DNA of 64,000 bases from Cucumis sativus. Taxonomy: Eukaryota > Streptophyta > Magnoliopsida > Cucurbitales > Cucurbitaceae. The notes beneath the pieces were generated by a model. The model saw only the letters and a program-made list of their open reading frames with translations, was not told where the DNA came from and did not search any database. Shown piece after piece: positions 1 through 12,796 of the stretch (position 1 is its first letter; every line of letters starts with the position of its first letter). The stretch lies in the NCBI RefSeq assembly GCF_000004075.3, contig NC_026658.2:248001-312000 (forward strand), read 5' to 3'. A program made the position numbers and the translations under genes.

Positions 1-937
1 TTCAAATGATCAAATACATACTTTTTTCTTATTTCAAAAAGAAATACTATTATAAGAATGTGACATAAGTGTTGAGCAGTTATTCTTACCAAACCCGGGT
101 AAAACAGTTCATAGATTATAGTTATGTTTTTCGACTGCTTCATCAGTTTATACACACGTCGGAAAGAGAACATAGAGAATTGAGATACCTGATTACATTT
201 GAGAGAGCTACATAGCTCATTAATGCTCAAATGTTTATTACATGTACATCAAGTTTCCAAGTAGAATTAGAAAGTTGCTTACCAAACTATGAAGCTATTG
301 CTTATCATTCTTTGGGGAAGGGATCGCATCACATACGATGGAATTAAGTTCGAACGACTTTGAACTCGGTTGAATGACCACACATTAGAAAGATGCTTTG
401 AAAAAGACCTGGAATCGTGAGCGAAATAGCATATTTATATGCTGTGCCTCGAATGGGTCAAGAGCATGAATTTAGTAGTAGGGAGATTCCACATTTTAAC
501 CAAGATGGTATTGAATGTTCTTTTAACTCAAGAATCACCTTTTTTTCTCTGTCTCTTATGGGAACAATAAGAATCTTGCCACAATGGAATGTTGAATAAT
601 GGTTGTGCATGTTCTTTGGTACAATTGTCTACATACACCTTTCTTCACTTCTTTTTAAAGCTTCATTGCACGAGAATTTTCTGTAGTGGATGGATGGTTC
701 ACTCTGATGTATAGTAGTTTCTTCTTTTGGATTTGGATGAAATCTACTGCTACCTATTACTAGCACGTTTTTAAAGCTTAAACAAAGTGTGGGCGTTGCC
801 CGTTGCACTAAAATTTTAGAATTAACATTTGAATCTTATATGGTAGAAATCAGAGTTAATAGGGAAGTGATACTCAAATGAAACAATCAGACAACTTTCT
901 CATTATTTTATTAAAAGAATTCACATTTATGTTGCAG
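1..937 (+). other. Intron 1 of the NPY-like gene
   Basis: The stretch has no exon that fits the NPY first exon and ends in a clear acceptor (gttgcag) at 937. The only open frame (417-599) has no family resemblance. I read it as intron, continuing beyond the left edge. Confidence 0.7.
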
Positions 938-3090
938 GTATGTTGTCAGTGAATTAGCTACGGACATCACTGTTATCGTTGGGGATGTCAAGTTTTACCT
1001 CCACAAGGTGTGCCACTTAATTTGATTGCTCCTATACGAAAGCGAACACACAAGTTCAGCAGGCTAACATTTAATATAACACATTATTATAATATGAGTA
1101 TCTTTATGTTCAAATCAAACTTGTAGTCAATAATACTGATTTACTATAATCTCTTTTAAAAGCTGGCTTCTTTTATGCATCTTGACATCTAGTTATTCCT
1201 TACATATGGGTTAGTTGTACTGATAAATTGGTAGTACCTGCTTTTTTGCAGTTTCCCCTTCTGTCAAAGAGTGCTCACTTGCAGCAGTTGGTCACTGCGG
1301 GCACTGGGGAGCACAATGATGAAGTATACATTCCAGAGATCCCAGGCGGTTCTGCGGCATTTGAGATATGTGCCAAATTCTGTTACGGCATGACTGTTAC
1401 TCTTAATGCTTATAATGTAGTTGCAGCTCGTTGTGCTGCTGAATACCTAGGAATGCACGAGACAATAGAAAAGGGAAACCTAACCTACAAAATTGATGTT
1501 TTCCTTAGTTCGAGTATCTTTCGTAGCTGGAAGGATTCAATCATTGTTCTTCAGTCTACAAAGTCACTAATGCCATTATCTGAGGAACTGAAATTGGTTA
1601 GCAATTGCTTAGAATCTATTGCTGTGAAGGCCTCTGCTGATATTTCTAAAGTTGACTGGTCTTACACATATAACCGTAAGAAACTACCCGAGGAAAATGG
1701 GAACAATCCCAACTGGAATGGTGTCAGGAATCGTAGTGTGCCAAAGGACTGGTGGGTTGAGGATCTTTGTGAGCTAGAAATTGATGTATATAAGCGTGTT
1801 ATAGTGAGTATAAAAAACAAAGGAGTAGTCCCTAACGATGTGATTGGAGAAGCCTTAAAGGCTTATGCTTACCGCTATCTTCCAGGCTTTAGCAAAGGTG
1901 TGCTTCAATGTGGGGATCCGCTGAAGTATCAGTCGGCAGTGTCCACAATCGTCTGGCTGTTACCTGCTGAGAAAGGCAGTGTTTCCAGTAGTTTCTTGTC
2001 CAAATTGCTGAAAGCTTCCATTTTCCTAGCTTTTGGAGATGAGACCAAAGACGAGCTCGTTCGACGAATGGGACAACAGCTAGAGGAGGCTTCAGTGAGT
2101 GATCTCTTGATCCGATCACCAGAAGGTGAAGCTATGACCTATGATGTTAATGCTGTACAGAAAATGGTGGAGGTGTTTCTGTTGCAAGATCATAATAGTG
2201 AAATCGAGTCACTTGAAGAGGGAAATGAGATTCAGGAGCCAAGAGGGCCAGGGATTTTGTCTGACGCTACTAAGTTGATGGTGGCAAAATTGATAGATGG
2301 TTATCTTGCTGAGGTTGCAAAGGATCCCAACCTACCATCAGTAAAGTTCATTGATCTTGCAGAAATGGTATCTGGCATCACTCGGCCTTCACATGACGGG
2401 CTCTATCGAGCCATAGACATGTATCTAAAGGTACCAGTTCCTTAACTTCAACCTACTTGTCTTTCCACCTTGCTCAAATCACATATGCACTCAATTTAAT
2501 ATTGTTGGACTGATTTACAGGAACATCCAGGGATCGGCAAGAGCGATAAGAAGAGAATCTGCAAACTGATAGACTGCAAGAAACTATCTGCTGATGCATG
2601 CATTCATGCGGTACAAAATGAACGGCTTCCTCTACGTATGGTTGTGCAGGTATTATTTTTCGAGCAAGTCAGAGCCTCAGCATCATCAGGCAGCAGCACT
2701 CCCGACCTACCTAAAGCCATCAAGGATCTTACAAGTGGATCTCACAGCAGCTCAAGATCAGCCACGACGAACCCCGAAGAAGATTGGGATGCCGTCGCCA
2801 TGGCTGAGGAGCTGAAGGCCCTCAAAGGGGAGCTAGCTTCCTTGAGGCTTGCTAATGGTAGAGGAAGTAGTGAAAGAAATGGGGATGGTAAAAATGGAAT
2901 TGACAAAGCAGCTCTTAGTAAAATGAAAGGATTGCTCAAATCAAAGAAGCTTTTCACAAAGCTATGGTCAAGCAAAGGAGGAGGATACGGCGAAAACAGC
3001 GGGTCAGATTCATCAGAGAGCCTCGGTTCTGCTAATCAGGAGGAAGCTAAGTCAACACCTTCAAGGAACAGAAGGCATTCAGTTTCTTAG
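938..3090 (+). CDS. NPY-type BTB/POZ-NPH3 family protein (5' end outside window)
   Basis: Three coding exons are visible: 938-1007, 1252-2430 and 2521-3090, giving 605 residues. Exon 938 opens in phase to complete a preceding codon, so the usual first exon (family N-terminus beginning MKFMKLG) must lie left of the window and intron 1 exceeds 937 bp. The visible part starts inside the BTB domain ([20 protein letters not shown], then [17 protein letters not shown]). The NPH3 domain follows from [20 protein letters not shown] and contains the hallmark [11 protein letters not shown] and [16 protein letters not shown]. The tail has a coiled coil ([18 protein letters not shown]) and a basic stretch. 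Family knowledge: NPY/MAB4 proteins act with PINOID-type AGC kinases at the plasma membrane in auxin-driven organogenesis. The very high similarity to NPY1/NPY3 motifs makes this subfamily more likely than NPH3 or RPT2. The C-terminus RRHSVS resembles a phospho-dependent 14-3-3 site. Confidence 0.95.
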
Positions 3091-4962
3091 AAAGGTTCCA
3101 TTTTGGAGTGTTTAGTGAGTTGGGTGAACTCATGAGTGGTTAAAATGAGCAAGAATGAAGTATATATAGGTTAAGAGTCTGTAGTGTATATCAGTTATTG
3201 CAGCATTATTACTATTGAAGGGCAGTACCCAACCAAACAACAGCAAAAACAAAAACAAAAAATGGAAAAAAAAGTTATATATTAAAAATATGAGATCTTT
3301 TTTCTTGTATGGGGGGTTGTTTAAGTTAACTGAGATTTGTTCACAATGTTGAAATCCCATCAAAGATGGATGAGAATCATTCTCTAATATTGTTGAGGTG
3401 AATCAAATAAAGATTGTCTTTGCCTATAGGAGCATTTTGAATTAGCCTATTGCCCCTCTTGTCTCCCAAAGATGGTCGTAGGTTAGGTTTTTTGGTTGCA
3501 AAGAATTTATTCAGATTTCTTAAGTTTTTTGCATTGCTCTTAAAAGAAAAAGAAAAGGAAAGTCCTTGATTGGAAGAATCACATAAATATCCAATTGGGA
3601 TGCCAAGTTCTTTTTCCATATTATATGAACTTCAACCCATTCAGAAAATTTTGGTTTCTTTTACATATCAACAATAGTATATGCCTATATGAATTGTATT
3701 AGTAACATCTAAGATGGTAATTGACACTTTTAATGTAAGACTTCTTTACTTTTAATAAATTTTAATTATGATACAAATTAGAAATTACATTTTTCTTTTC
3801 CCTTTTTTGTTTAGATGTTTGAACCGAAATTGAAACTATACTATTTGTTATTTACTCTACCCTCTTATGTCCTTTCATTAGTAATGTATTTTCAAGAAGC
3901 CTTTAAGTTCATAACTTTAAAAGATTGTTAAAGAAACTAAGAATATCATGTTAATCTCAATATTTAAAATATTTAACTCCAGTCTCTATACTTTAAAATA
4001 CTTAATTTTAATCTTTAAGAGTCACCTGTTAGTTTAATGTTAATTTTAAACTTACCCCTAAGAAACATCTACAAGAATTCCATACGAATCTTATGAACAC
4101 ATTCACATAACCAAATTATAACATTGTTATTAACAAATTTCAAAAGAAACTTTGTATCCATCTTCTGCCCTATATTAAAAATAGGCAGTAAAATGAAAAC
4201 TTTTACATCTTACACATCACAAAAATGACATTACAGATTACACCCTGAAATTCATAGATACAACCTTCACAAATAAACAGCCCCTTAGATTTATAACTAC
4301 AAAGGTTTAAGATAACGAATTTTAGCTTTCCATTTTCCAGATAAATTGAAGCATGTACATGAATATGTTTGTTTAATACACATATATAGCAACTAAATAT
4401 GTTATTACTTAGTATTAAAATTCAATAAAAGAGATATACTGAATCTACATCTTATAAAAAATTATTCGCATTCCTTGCTACTTCAACTTCATTGAAAGAG
4501 TACATTAAAGATCTATGTAACATACTATGTATTTTTTCAACCGTATGGTATTAATGGATAAAGTGGGAAATGATACTTCTAACTTTAAGGCTCATGTGCT
4601 CAACTACGCTCCAAAAAAGAATTTAGAGACTAAAGGAAATAAAACACTATCTCGTAATTATTTTCACTACAATCACAAACTGATTAACGATACCATATAG
4701 CCTAAACCCTCCGAATCCTAAACTGACTAGGCATCACGCACATCAAACAGGCTTAAGAACTGAAAAATAATAATGGAAGGAATATATGTCAAAATAATCT
4801 CAAGAAGCTCAATTAAGAAACTTTAAATGTTCAGAACAAAAGTGTCAAAAACGTCTTCTGACAATCATTTCATATTCCATACTGAGTAAACAAAAGCAAA
4901 ACATGGGAAACCTTCTTCAATGTAAATTCAACCCATTCTCTCTTCTAGGGATAATTAGCTTC
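3091..4962. other. 3' flank and intergenic DNA between NPY-like and RPS29 genes
   Basis: AT-rich sequence with no supported gene. The first 300 bases probably hold the 3' UTR of the NPY-like gene, and the last 300 hold the 3' UTR of the S29 gene on the other strand, so the two genes converge. Open frames at 3130-3363 and 3377-3619 have low-complexity translations and no recognisable motif. Confidence 0.6.
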
Positions 4963-6368
<1,406 letters not shown>

Positions 6369-6381
6369 TTATATGAGAGAT

Positions 6382-6390
6382 AAACCCTAA
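6382..6390. promoter_or_regulatory. Telo-box (AAACCCTAA)
   Basis: Exact AAACCCTAA about 100 bp upstream of the RPS29 start codon. Telo-boxes are known in promoters and 5' UTRs of plant ribosomal protein genes, usually near a site II motif, as here. Confidence 0.75.
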
Positions 6391-6434
6391 TTTTTGTGGT
6401 GTTTTTACTATTTTAACCCCCTGTGGAATTGCCC

Positions 6435-6440
6435 GGCCCA
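6435..6440. promoter_or_regulatory. Site II element (GGCCCA / TGGGCC)
   Basis: A TGGGCY-type site II element, a TCP-factor binding class, about 155 bp upstream of the RPS29 ATG and 45 bp from the telo-box. It lies in the 394-bp space shared with the divergent zinc-finger gene at 6676, so it could serve both. Confidence 0.6.
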
Positions 6441-6675
6441 GCTTGTTGATGGTCCGGTCCATTTTTTTTCTCTTACTTCTAATAATTAGGAATAAATATA
6501 AATATAGACATTTGAAGTAGAAAAGGACAATAGCGTAACTTCACAAATTTTTCTTTTTAAAAAAGACGTAATCTTTACCATTATTTATTTTTCTCTCTGA
6601 AATTTTCCATAATGTACTTCTCTTAATTAGAAGCTGCAGAGTCGAAGGTAGTCGTGAAATTCAGTGTGATCATCA

Positions 6676-8091
6676 ATGGCGGAAAAAGCCGGTTCATCTT
6701 CTTCCACTTCCAACCCACTGGTACCCTAATCAAACTCATTCCTTCATGTTCTCTTTGATTGCCCCAATAATTCCTACTTCTTTTCTATATTTCTATCTAT
6801 TTATTGAATCGCTGATTTTGTCTAATGTTGTTTTACGTCTTCTCTAGACACTAATAATCGAAGATGAAGTTGAGGAAGAACTTTTATACGGTGCCGGATC
6901 GGGATGGGTCCAAGCTCTGACTTCTTGCGATCATCTCGCTTCCTTATCATCCGACCTCGCTCATATTCCGCCCCCTCAGACTCCCTGTAGCCAGTCAGCT
7001 TTTCTTTTCCCTAAACTATGTCTTTAATTCTTATGTTGTTCTTCATCTTAATTTTCGAATGTGTGTACCTTTTCAGTTTCATTTCTATTTCTCCTGAAGG
7101 AAGATGTGCTAATTTGATGTTTTGATTCTTTGAGATTTTGCTCCATCAATCGAATTCTTATTGTTTTTGGCTGATAGTTGGTTTAAATCCTCTTTTAGAA
7201 CTTAAATTTTAATCCCTAAACTTTCATTAAATCCTAATAAGTTAATCGAAATGAATTGAACTCCTGACTTAAATCAAAGTCATGTGGTATTTATTATTAG
7301 GCCAACCCATGATATTGATGGTTATCTGAAAGATCAGTCTTTTTAATATGAACAGTAAAGATTTAAAATTAAGTTTTCGGAATGGAGATTTAAAATTAAG
7401 TTTTCGGAATGGAGGCTTTTAAGCACAAGATGTTGTCTTTACCACTAAGGCTATCCTTTGAAGTTAGTGTTCCACTGATATCATGCAAAAAAATTGAAGT
7501 TCTTCCATTTCAGCTAGACATCTTCTTTCAGTGGCTCTATATCAGTACATTAGATGTTTTATAATCATAACATCCACACCAAAGTCGAGTTCTTTTCTGT
7601 CTATTTTTCTATGAATTGTACTTGACGTATTATTTCGTCTAATTTTATAGTGCTTTCAGATGGATTGTCGTGTTTTTATTTGGGCTTATTTCCATGATTT
7701 GGATAAACGCATTTCTATTTGGTTTATTAATCCATGGAACAATCTACATATGCAAGATGCCAGAATCCCAAGGAGAATTGGGTGTGTTTATGCTGTAAGG
7801 ATGTCTTTTGTAGTCGTTTTGTGAATAAGCACATGCTTCAACATTATGAGCAATCAACTCATTGTCTTGCACTCAGCTACAGGTGAATGTAAAATGGTTC
7901 CTTAGATTCTACTCTAATTATGAACATAGGTTTGTGATGTTCATTAATAATTTGCATTTGGAAACAGTGATTTGTCAGTTTGGTGTTTCTCCTGCGACGC
8001 ATATTTAGATGCACAAGTGATTCAGGAATTACGACCAGTACACGAAGTTGCCTACATACTGAAATTTGGCGAGGCTCCACCATTTCGATAA
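6676..8091 (+). CDS. Stand-alone ZnF-UBP (HDAC6-type ubiquitin-binding) zinc finger protein
   Basis: Exons 6676-6720, 6848-6993, 7757-7882 and 7968-8091 join in phase to 146 residues. After a short acidic N-terminus the whole protein is one ZnF-UBP domain with zinc ligands in order: C42-x-H44, C62-x2-C65, C74-x2-C77, C82, H89, H93, H99, C112-x2-C115. The block ENWVCLCCKDVFCSRFVNKH is strikingly like the HDAC6 ubiquitin-binding finger. The residues that hold the free C-terminal Gly-Gly of ubiquitin appear kept (R84 in CSRF, W111 in VWC), with F113 where HDAC6 has Tyr. No deacetylase, protease or RING domain is attached. Inference: a reader of free ubiquitin C-termini. Exon 2 ends at a GT preceded by AGCCA, the only donor that keeps the C-x2-C pair in frame. 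Confidence 0.88.
7359..7412. repeat. Tandem duplication, 27-bp unit, two copies
   Basis: Two identical adjacent copies beginning agatttaaaattaag (7359-7385 and 7386-7412) in intron 2 of the zinc-finger gene. Perfect identity suggests a recent slippage or repair event. Confidence 0.9.
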
Positions 8092-9137
8092 TATCAATCA
8101 TCCTGCACTGGGGGAACTGAAATATCTGATTATTAGTGTTATAACTTTTCCAGTCTCTACTTATTAGATGTTTTGATTTCTTGGTCTGTATATGTCAAGC
8201 AAATGGCTTATGATCTTCACATGAATTAGGTTGGGTTGTCAAATGTTCATGGTAATTTGGTTGTTCACTTTACAGAAGTGAGGGATAGATTAGAATCTCA
8301 TATCTTGTTCAAGAAAATTTTAAGAAGCTTTTACTTGAAAATGACAAAATTCTTGTTTCAAACCTTGATGATAACATGAATGAAATTGGTTCCCAACTTT
8401 TGTCACTCATCATTTTTCGCAGATGTTGGCGTTTTGGCCCGAAGAAACTTCGCTTCTACTTTGGTTGCAAAGAAAACTCGACACAGCTTCATTTTATCTT
8501 ATTTTGAATAAGAAACAGTTCCATTGGTGGCTTCAAATTACAAGAAAAACAAGGGAGAAAACTCTCAAAGGAGAGATTACAAAAGACATTTTTAATAAAG
8601 CAATTCTAATCCATAGATGAAAGTCGAACCTTTTAGGTTGGAGATCTAGAAACTTGTTCAAAATTGAGTTACTCCACGATCAAACTTAATCAAAGTTAGA
8701 TTAAATTACTTGCTTGCATTCTATCATAAGAATAGAAAATTCTAAGGAAAAAGACTCAACATGAGATTTCAAATTTCATTCATCACAAGTCCTATATGCT
8801 TACAAATAGAATTATAAAAGGCTTTATATATAACCTCGTGGAGATTCTAATATAACTAAAACTATCAAAAAGTTTAAAGAAGTTCTCCATCTTATCATTA
8901 ATGCTATTTCATTGAGCCAGAACTAAAACATTTCAAGAATAAATTGAATGCTTCACTTTAGTTATCATGAATGTAAGAAAAATTAGAAAAAGAAGATAAT
9001 TATGAACTAGATATCTTCTCCATTGACTCAGCAAAATGATTATATGATTTAGGTTATGATATTTATGTACCACGAGTAAACGTATTTGCAAGTGTAATTA
9101 CATTGTAAATGTAGACCTCAACGTGCTATAGCTAGTA
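8092..9137. other. Intergenic, convergent 3' ends
   Basis: Lies between the 3' ends of the zinc-finger gene (+) and ERV1 (-). AT-rich. The open frame at 8423-8620 shows no family motif and I do not call it a gene. Confidence 0.6.
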
Positions 9138-11678
9138 TCAATGTCTATCTTCTTCCCCAAAATTTGGCAAGCTTCCGAGCACGTCGCAGGCGCGTTGCTC
9201 ACACTCCAATTTGCCCCATCTTGCATCGACACGTTCACACGGGAATATTGGTTTTCCAAGACTGCAGTGGTAATCATTGAAAAGCGGCTAATCAGATTAA
9301 CACGATATAAAACACACCCGTTTAATTGGTTCAAACAGACTAGACAATGTGTAAACTTCAACTCTACTGCAACAGTAGTTCATTAATGAAAAATAAAGGA
9401 GAAATGGAAAGTCTCTTGTAAGTCAACTAAGTGAAAACTAGGAGTTAAACATAAATTATATAATTGAAAATAAATGATCAGATATTGAATCGTTAAAGTG
9501 AATGCAAAATTTGTGGCATAACCTTCTGTTGACAACGTTATGTACACGGCATAGCCATCGGGAGAAATCAGCATGAGATCCAGTCTCTACGGGGTTTGCC
9601 CTGTCATACAATCAACAAAAAAAAAAAGGTGTAATGCTACTTTACAACGCCAACTTAAGCATAATACATACGAGTAGAAGACATCTTGTAATCCCATAAA
9701 ATGATATTCTACAACCAAAGTTGATATTTTACATTAAAAATGTATTGTTTTTCCTTACTATTTTCTTAAGAAATTATAAAAGATATTCATTCAAATTTTA
9801 GCAATTGACAAATACCAGGGTGTCTAGCAAGTACAAATCAAACATGAACATCTAACAAAGCTAAGGTTCCAAGCTACACTCACAAGGGCAAGGCAAGGGC
9901 TGCCAGGCTGTATCAGTAAACAAATAACTAACACACTGTGTAAGGAGAGGATAAATGATGTACCTTAGAACTTCTTTGAAGTGGTCGGCACATTCTCCAC
10001 AAGGGTACATGCGAGATAATATTGCCATCTGCACACAAAACACAACTTATTCCATGCAGTCATTGTCCATGCCTTATCATAAGCTCAACGATCAGTTTCC
10101 CTCGGTTAGAGACAAATTGATCAAAGCTTTCAAAATCAAATTCCATATCTCTGAAAGGGATTATGGAGTGGGATAAGAGACCTACACATGGTATTAAAAG
10201 GGTACCCTACCAATTCTTTTACATCTTTCTTCTGCTGCCTCGTTGGGTGATCTGGGTACTGGAAAAAATTAAAGGTCAACAGTCCCATAGATTCAAGTGA
10301 AAGACATGGAATAATTTATATTGAATTATTTTCTCTAGATTTTTTTTAATAAGAAAAAATTTCATAAATTTATGAAATATCTAAAGATATCCAAAAGGGC
10401 CTATTCAAGGGTAATACAAAAGATGCTTTACATTAGCTACATGATTCAAAAGTTGAAAGAAAAGAGGTCCTGATTGTCTACAGTCAGAAGAAGGGGAAAG
10501 TGTTCAAAAGATGTTTTCTCTTGATACTTGAACGGGGTAAAAGTTTGTTTCTTCACATTAGAGATAGAATTAACATTTATGGAGGGGGGACAGAAAGCCA
10601 AGGAGACTACGTAAACAACTTCAGAGTTCAGAGAAGAGTCTGAAGAAAATGAAGAGTTACAGAGTTCTCTTAGAAAACACAACATAAAGGGGCGAAGTAT
10701 CTCACTAATTTCCAAAATTATCTTTGCTCTTTTCCATAATAATTATATATATCAATATTTATACACATGTAAATAAATAATAGAGAGAGAGAAATTTAAG
10801 AGGCAAGTGATTGAATACAAAATTAAGAAGATAACATAGTTGAGAAAACCTGAGCAGCAAGGATGTGAAGAAAAGTCCAGGTAGCCCTTCCAAGTACTTC
10901 CTTAGTTACAGGTGCAGCAGGCTTTCCTCAATATAAAGTGTCAAATCAAAACCATATCAAGGAGAGAATTTCAAATTCTGCTGTATACGCATTAAACAGA
11001 GAAGAATTTAACCAATTAATTGCAACTGGAGCGAGTTTAAAAGTTTTTCGATAGTGAGTAACACGAAGAATCAGCTTCTCTAACGACATTATTGTATCCA
11101 AAACTCCACTTTTATATTACATTGAAAAATGATACCTACAAAGTCATGATTGTGGGAAATAAATCACAATCTTTACAAAGCATTCTCTAACTCATTTCAA
11201 GAAACTCGTTTCTCAACCTAGAATAAAATCTTAAGAAGATACCAAGTAAAACTAAAAACACGAAATCCCAGATGACCTAAAGGATTTATAAACAAGATGG
11301 ACAACAACCTGGAGAGGGGAAATGAAAAGATAATTGTCTTTTCTCTATCAGAACTTTAATCAAACACTTACAGGGCATCAAGTAAATCCACGAAGACAAC
11401 ACCACTTTAAGATTGAAATCCAATAGCAGAATACAGAAGGAAAATGAATGAAAAGAAAACAAAAAAAATACCGTATGGATTACGTCAATAGATTGCATAG
11501 AAGTTGTGTCAGGATAGGAGGGAGTTGCATAGGAAGACGAAAATGGAGAAGAAAGAGGCTTATGGTTGGAGCGTGAATGAGGGGTCGAATGGGAGAGAAG
11601 ATTGGAGAGATGGGTTTCAATGGAAGTAGAAATCTTTTGAGCAATTTGAAAGAGAGATTGGATGGGATTCTCAGACAT
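9138..11678 (-). CDS. ERV1: FAD-linked sulfhydryl oxidase ERV1 (ALR family)
   Basis: Oxidises Mia40-type partners in the mitochondrial intermembrane space and passes electrons through FAD to cytochrome c or oxygen. Minus-strand exons 11678-11472, 10921-10850, 10258-10211, 10028-9964, 9600-9523 and 9261-9138 join in phase to 197 residues, close to the plant family length. Motifs: GRATWTFLHILAAQYPDHPT, the FAD-proximal active disulfide YPCGEC (C119/C122), the FAD-binding WLCRVHNVVNR, and the structural pair C148 and C165. The distal shuttle disulfide is at the C-terminus as C177-x4-C182 (CEQRAC), the plant arrangement, unlike the N-terminal CxxC shuttle of yeast Erv1. The N-terminal 70 residues are Ser/Thr-rich and poorly conserved. 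It is divergent from ADA1/HFI1, with a G-box between. Confidence 0.95.
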
Positions 11679-12103
11679 GCTTGGAATCAGGGCGGGAAAG
11701 GGAAGCAGTGTGGATGTTATCCGATGCTTCCAAAAGCAAAGGGCGTTCGTAAGTAATCAATCGTTCAAAAATTATATCAATATTTAAACGTTTTAAACTT
11801 TCATATTTCAAAATAAAATAACCTTCGATCTTTTGTAGTTAAATCCATAAATATATTAATAATAAAAAGTTGTGTTATGCTTTGTTTCTTTTTCCTTTTT
11901 AATATTAGTTAAATAAATGAGAGAAAATATTGTAAGAAAAATAATATTTTTAAAAATAGTAAAATAAATTAAAATATTTATAAATTATATCATAATACAT
12001 AAATAAATAAATATATAAGAGAAAGAAAATAAAATACATTTGTAGACTTTGGGTTGTAAATAAAAAAAAAAAAAAAAGAAAATAGAAAGAAAGGAAAAGG
12101 GCG

Positions 12104-12109
12104 CACGTG
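12104..12109. promoter_or_regulatory. G-box (CACGTG) between ERV1 and ADA1
   Basis: Palindromic CACGTG inside the 8-bp palindrome GCACGTGC, in the shared divergent upstream region of ERV1 (-) and the ADA1-like gene (+). G-boxes bind bHLH and bZIP factors. Whether this one is used is inference. Confidence 0.45.
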
Positions 12110-12608
12110 CGTAATTGAATAACGATACGATTGGCGGAAGACAGACACAATCGCAAGAACACCCCGTCGGAAGGTCGCTGTTTTTGCTTTTGGTCTCCAA
12201 TCTCCGAATCACCCAAAAATTCCAATCCAAACCCATTAAACAATTTACACAAAATCATCTTAATTTTACGATTCTTCATTCACAAGACGGCGCAATTTCA
12301 TTTCAATTCTTTTGTAAGTATCTGAATTCGAATTCTATGATTCCCCTTACTAATGATTAGGGTTTTCACTTCCATCTTCCAATTTTCAACTTTGATTTCA
12401 ATGCTTTTTATCCTTCATTTCTTTTGGGGTTTTACTTTTTTTTTTTTTTTCATTTTGTTTGTACAATGATTCAAAAACCCAACTCTTGTTGCCTTACGAT
12501 TTGGCTGCAATCCATTTTTTAAAAAAAAATTGTTTTGTTTGTTTCCAGCTGTTCTTTACTTTGGGGTTTCTTCCTTCTGATTCCCAAACTTCTACAATTG
12601 GTATTCAA

Positions 12609-12647
12609 ATGCTTCAGTCAGATATTGGGATGTCAATATTGTTTTGA
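12609..12647 (+). other. Upstream ORF in ADA1-like leader
   Basis: A 12-codon frame (MLQSDIGMSILF, stop) lies 150 bp before the ADA1 start codon, in the part of the leader downstream of the presumed 5' UTR intron. It could lower translation of the main frame if the leader is spliced as I think. Confidence 0.4.
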
Positions 12648-12796
12648 ATACTTAAGCTAAGCTGTGAAAATTAGGGTTTCTGGCTTTCTGATCAAAGATT
12701 TATTCTGCGGTTTTCTCAGTTTATCTGTTTTGTTGGTGGAGGATTCCTGAGGGCTTTGTCTCAAATTCAGCCATTGCTGGAATTGCGGCTCTGAAA

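Noticed and set aside
8423-8620. 65-residue ORF between the ubiquitin-binding finger and ERV1
   Set aside because: No motif and no splice or promoter support; lies in the convergent 3' spacer.
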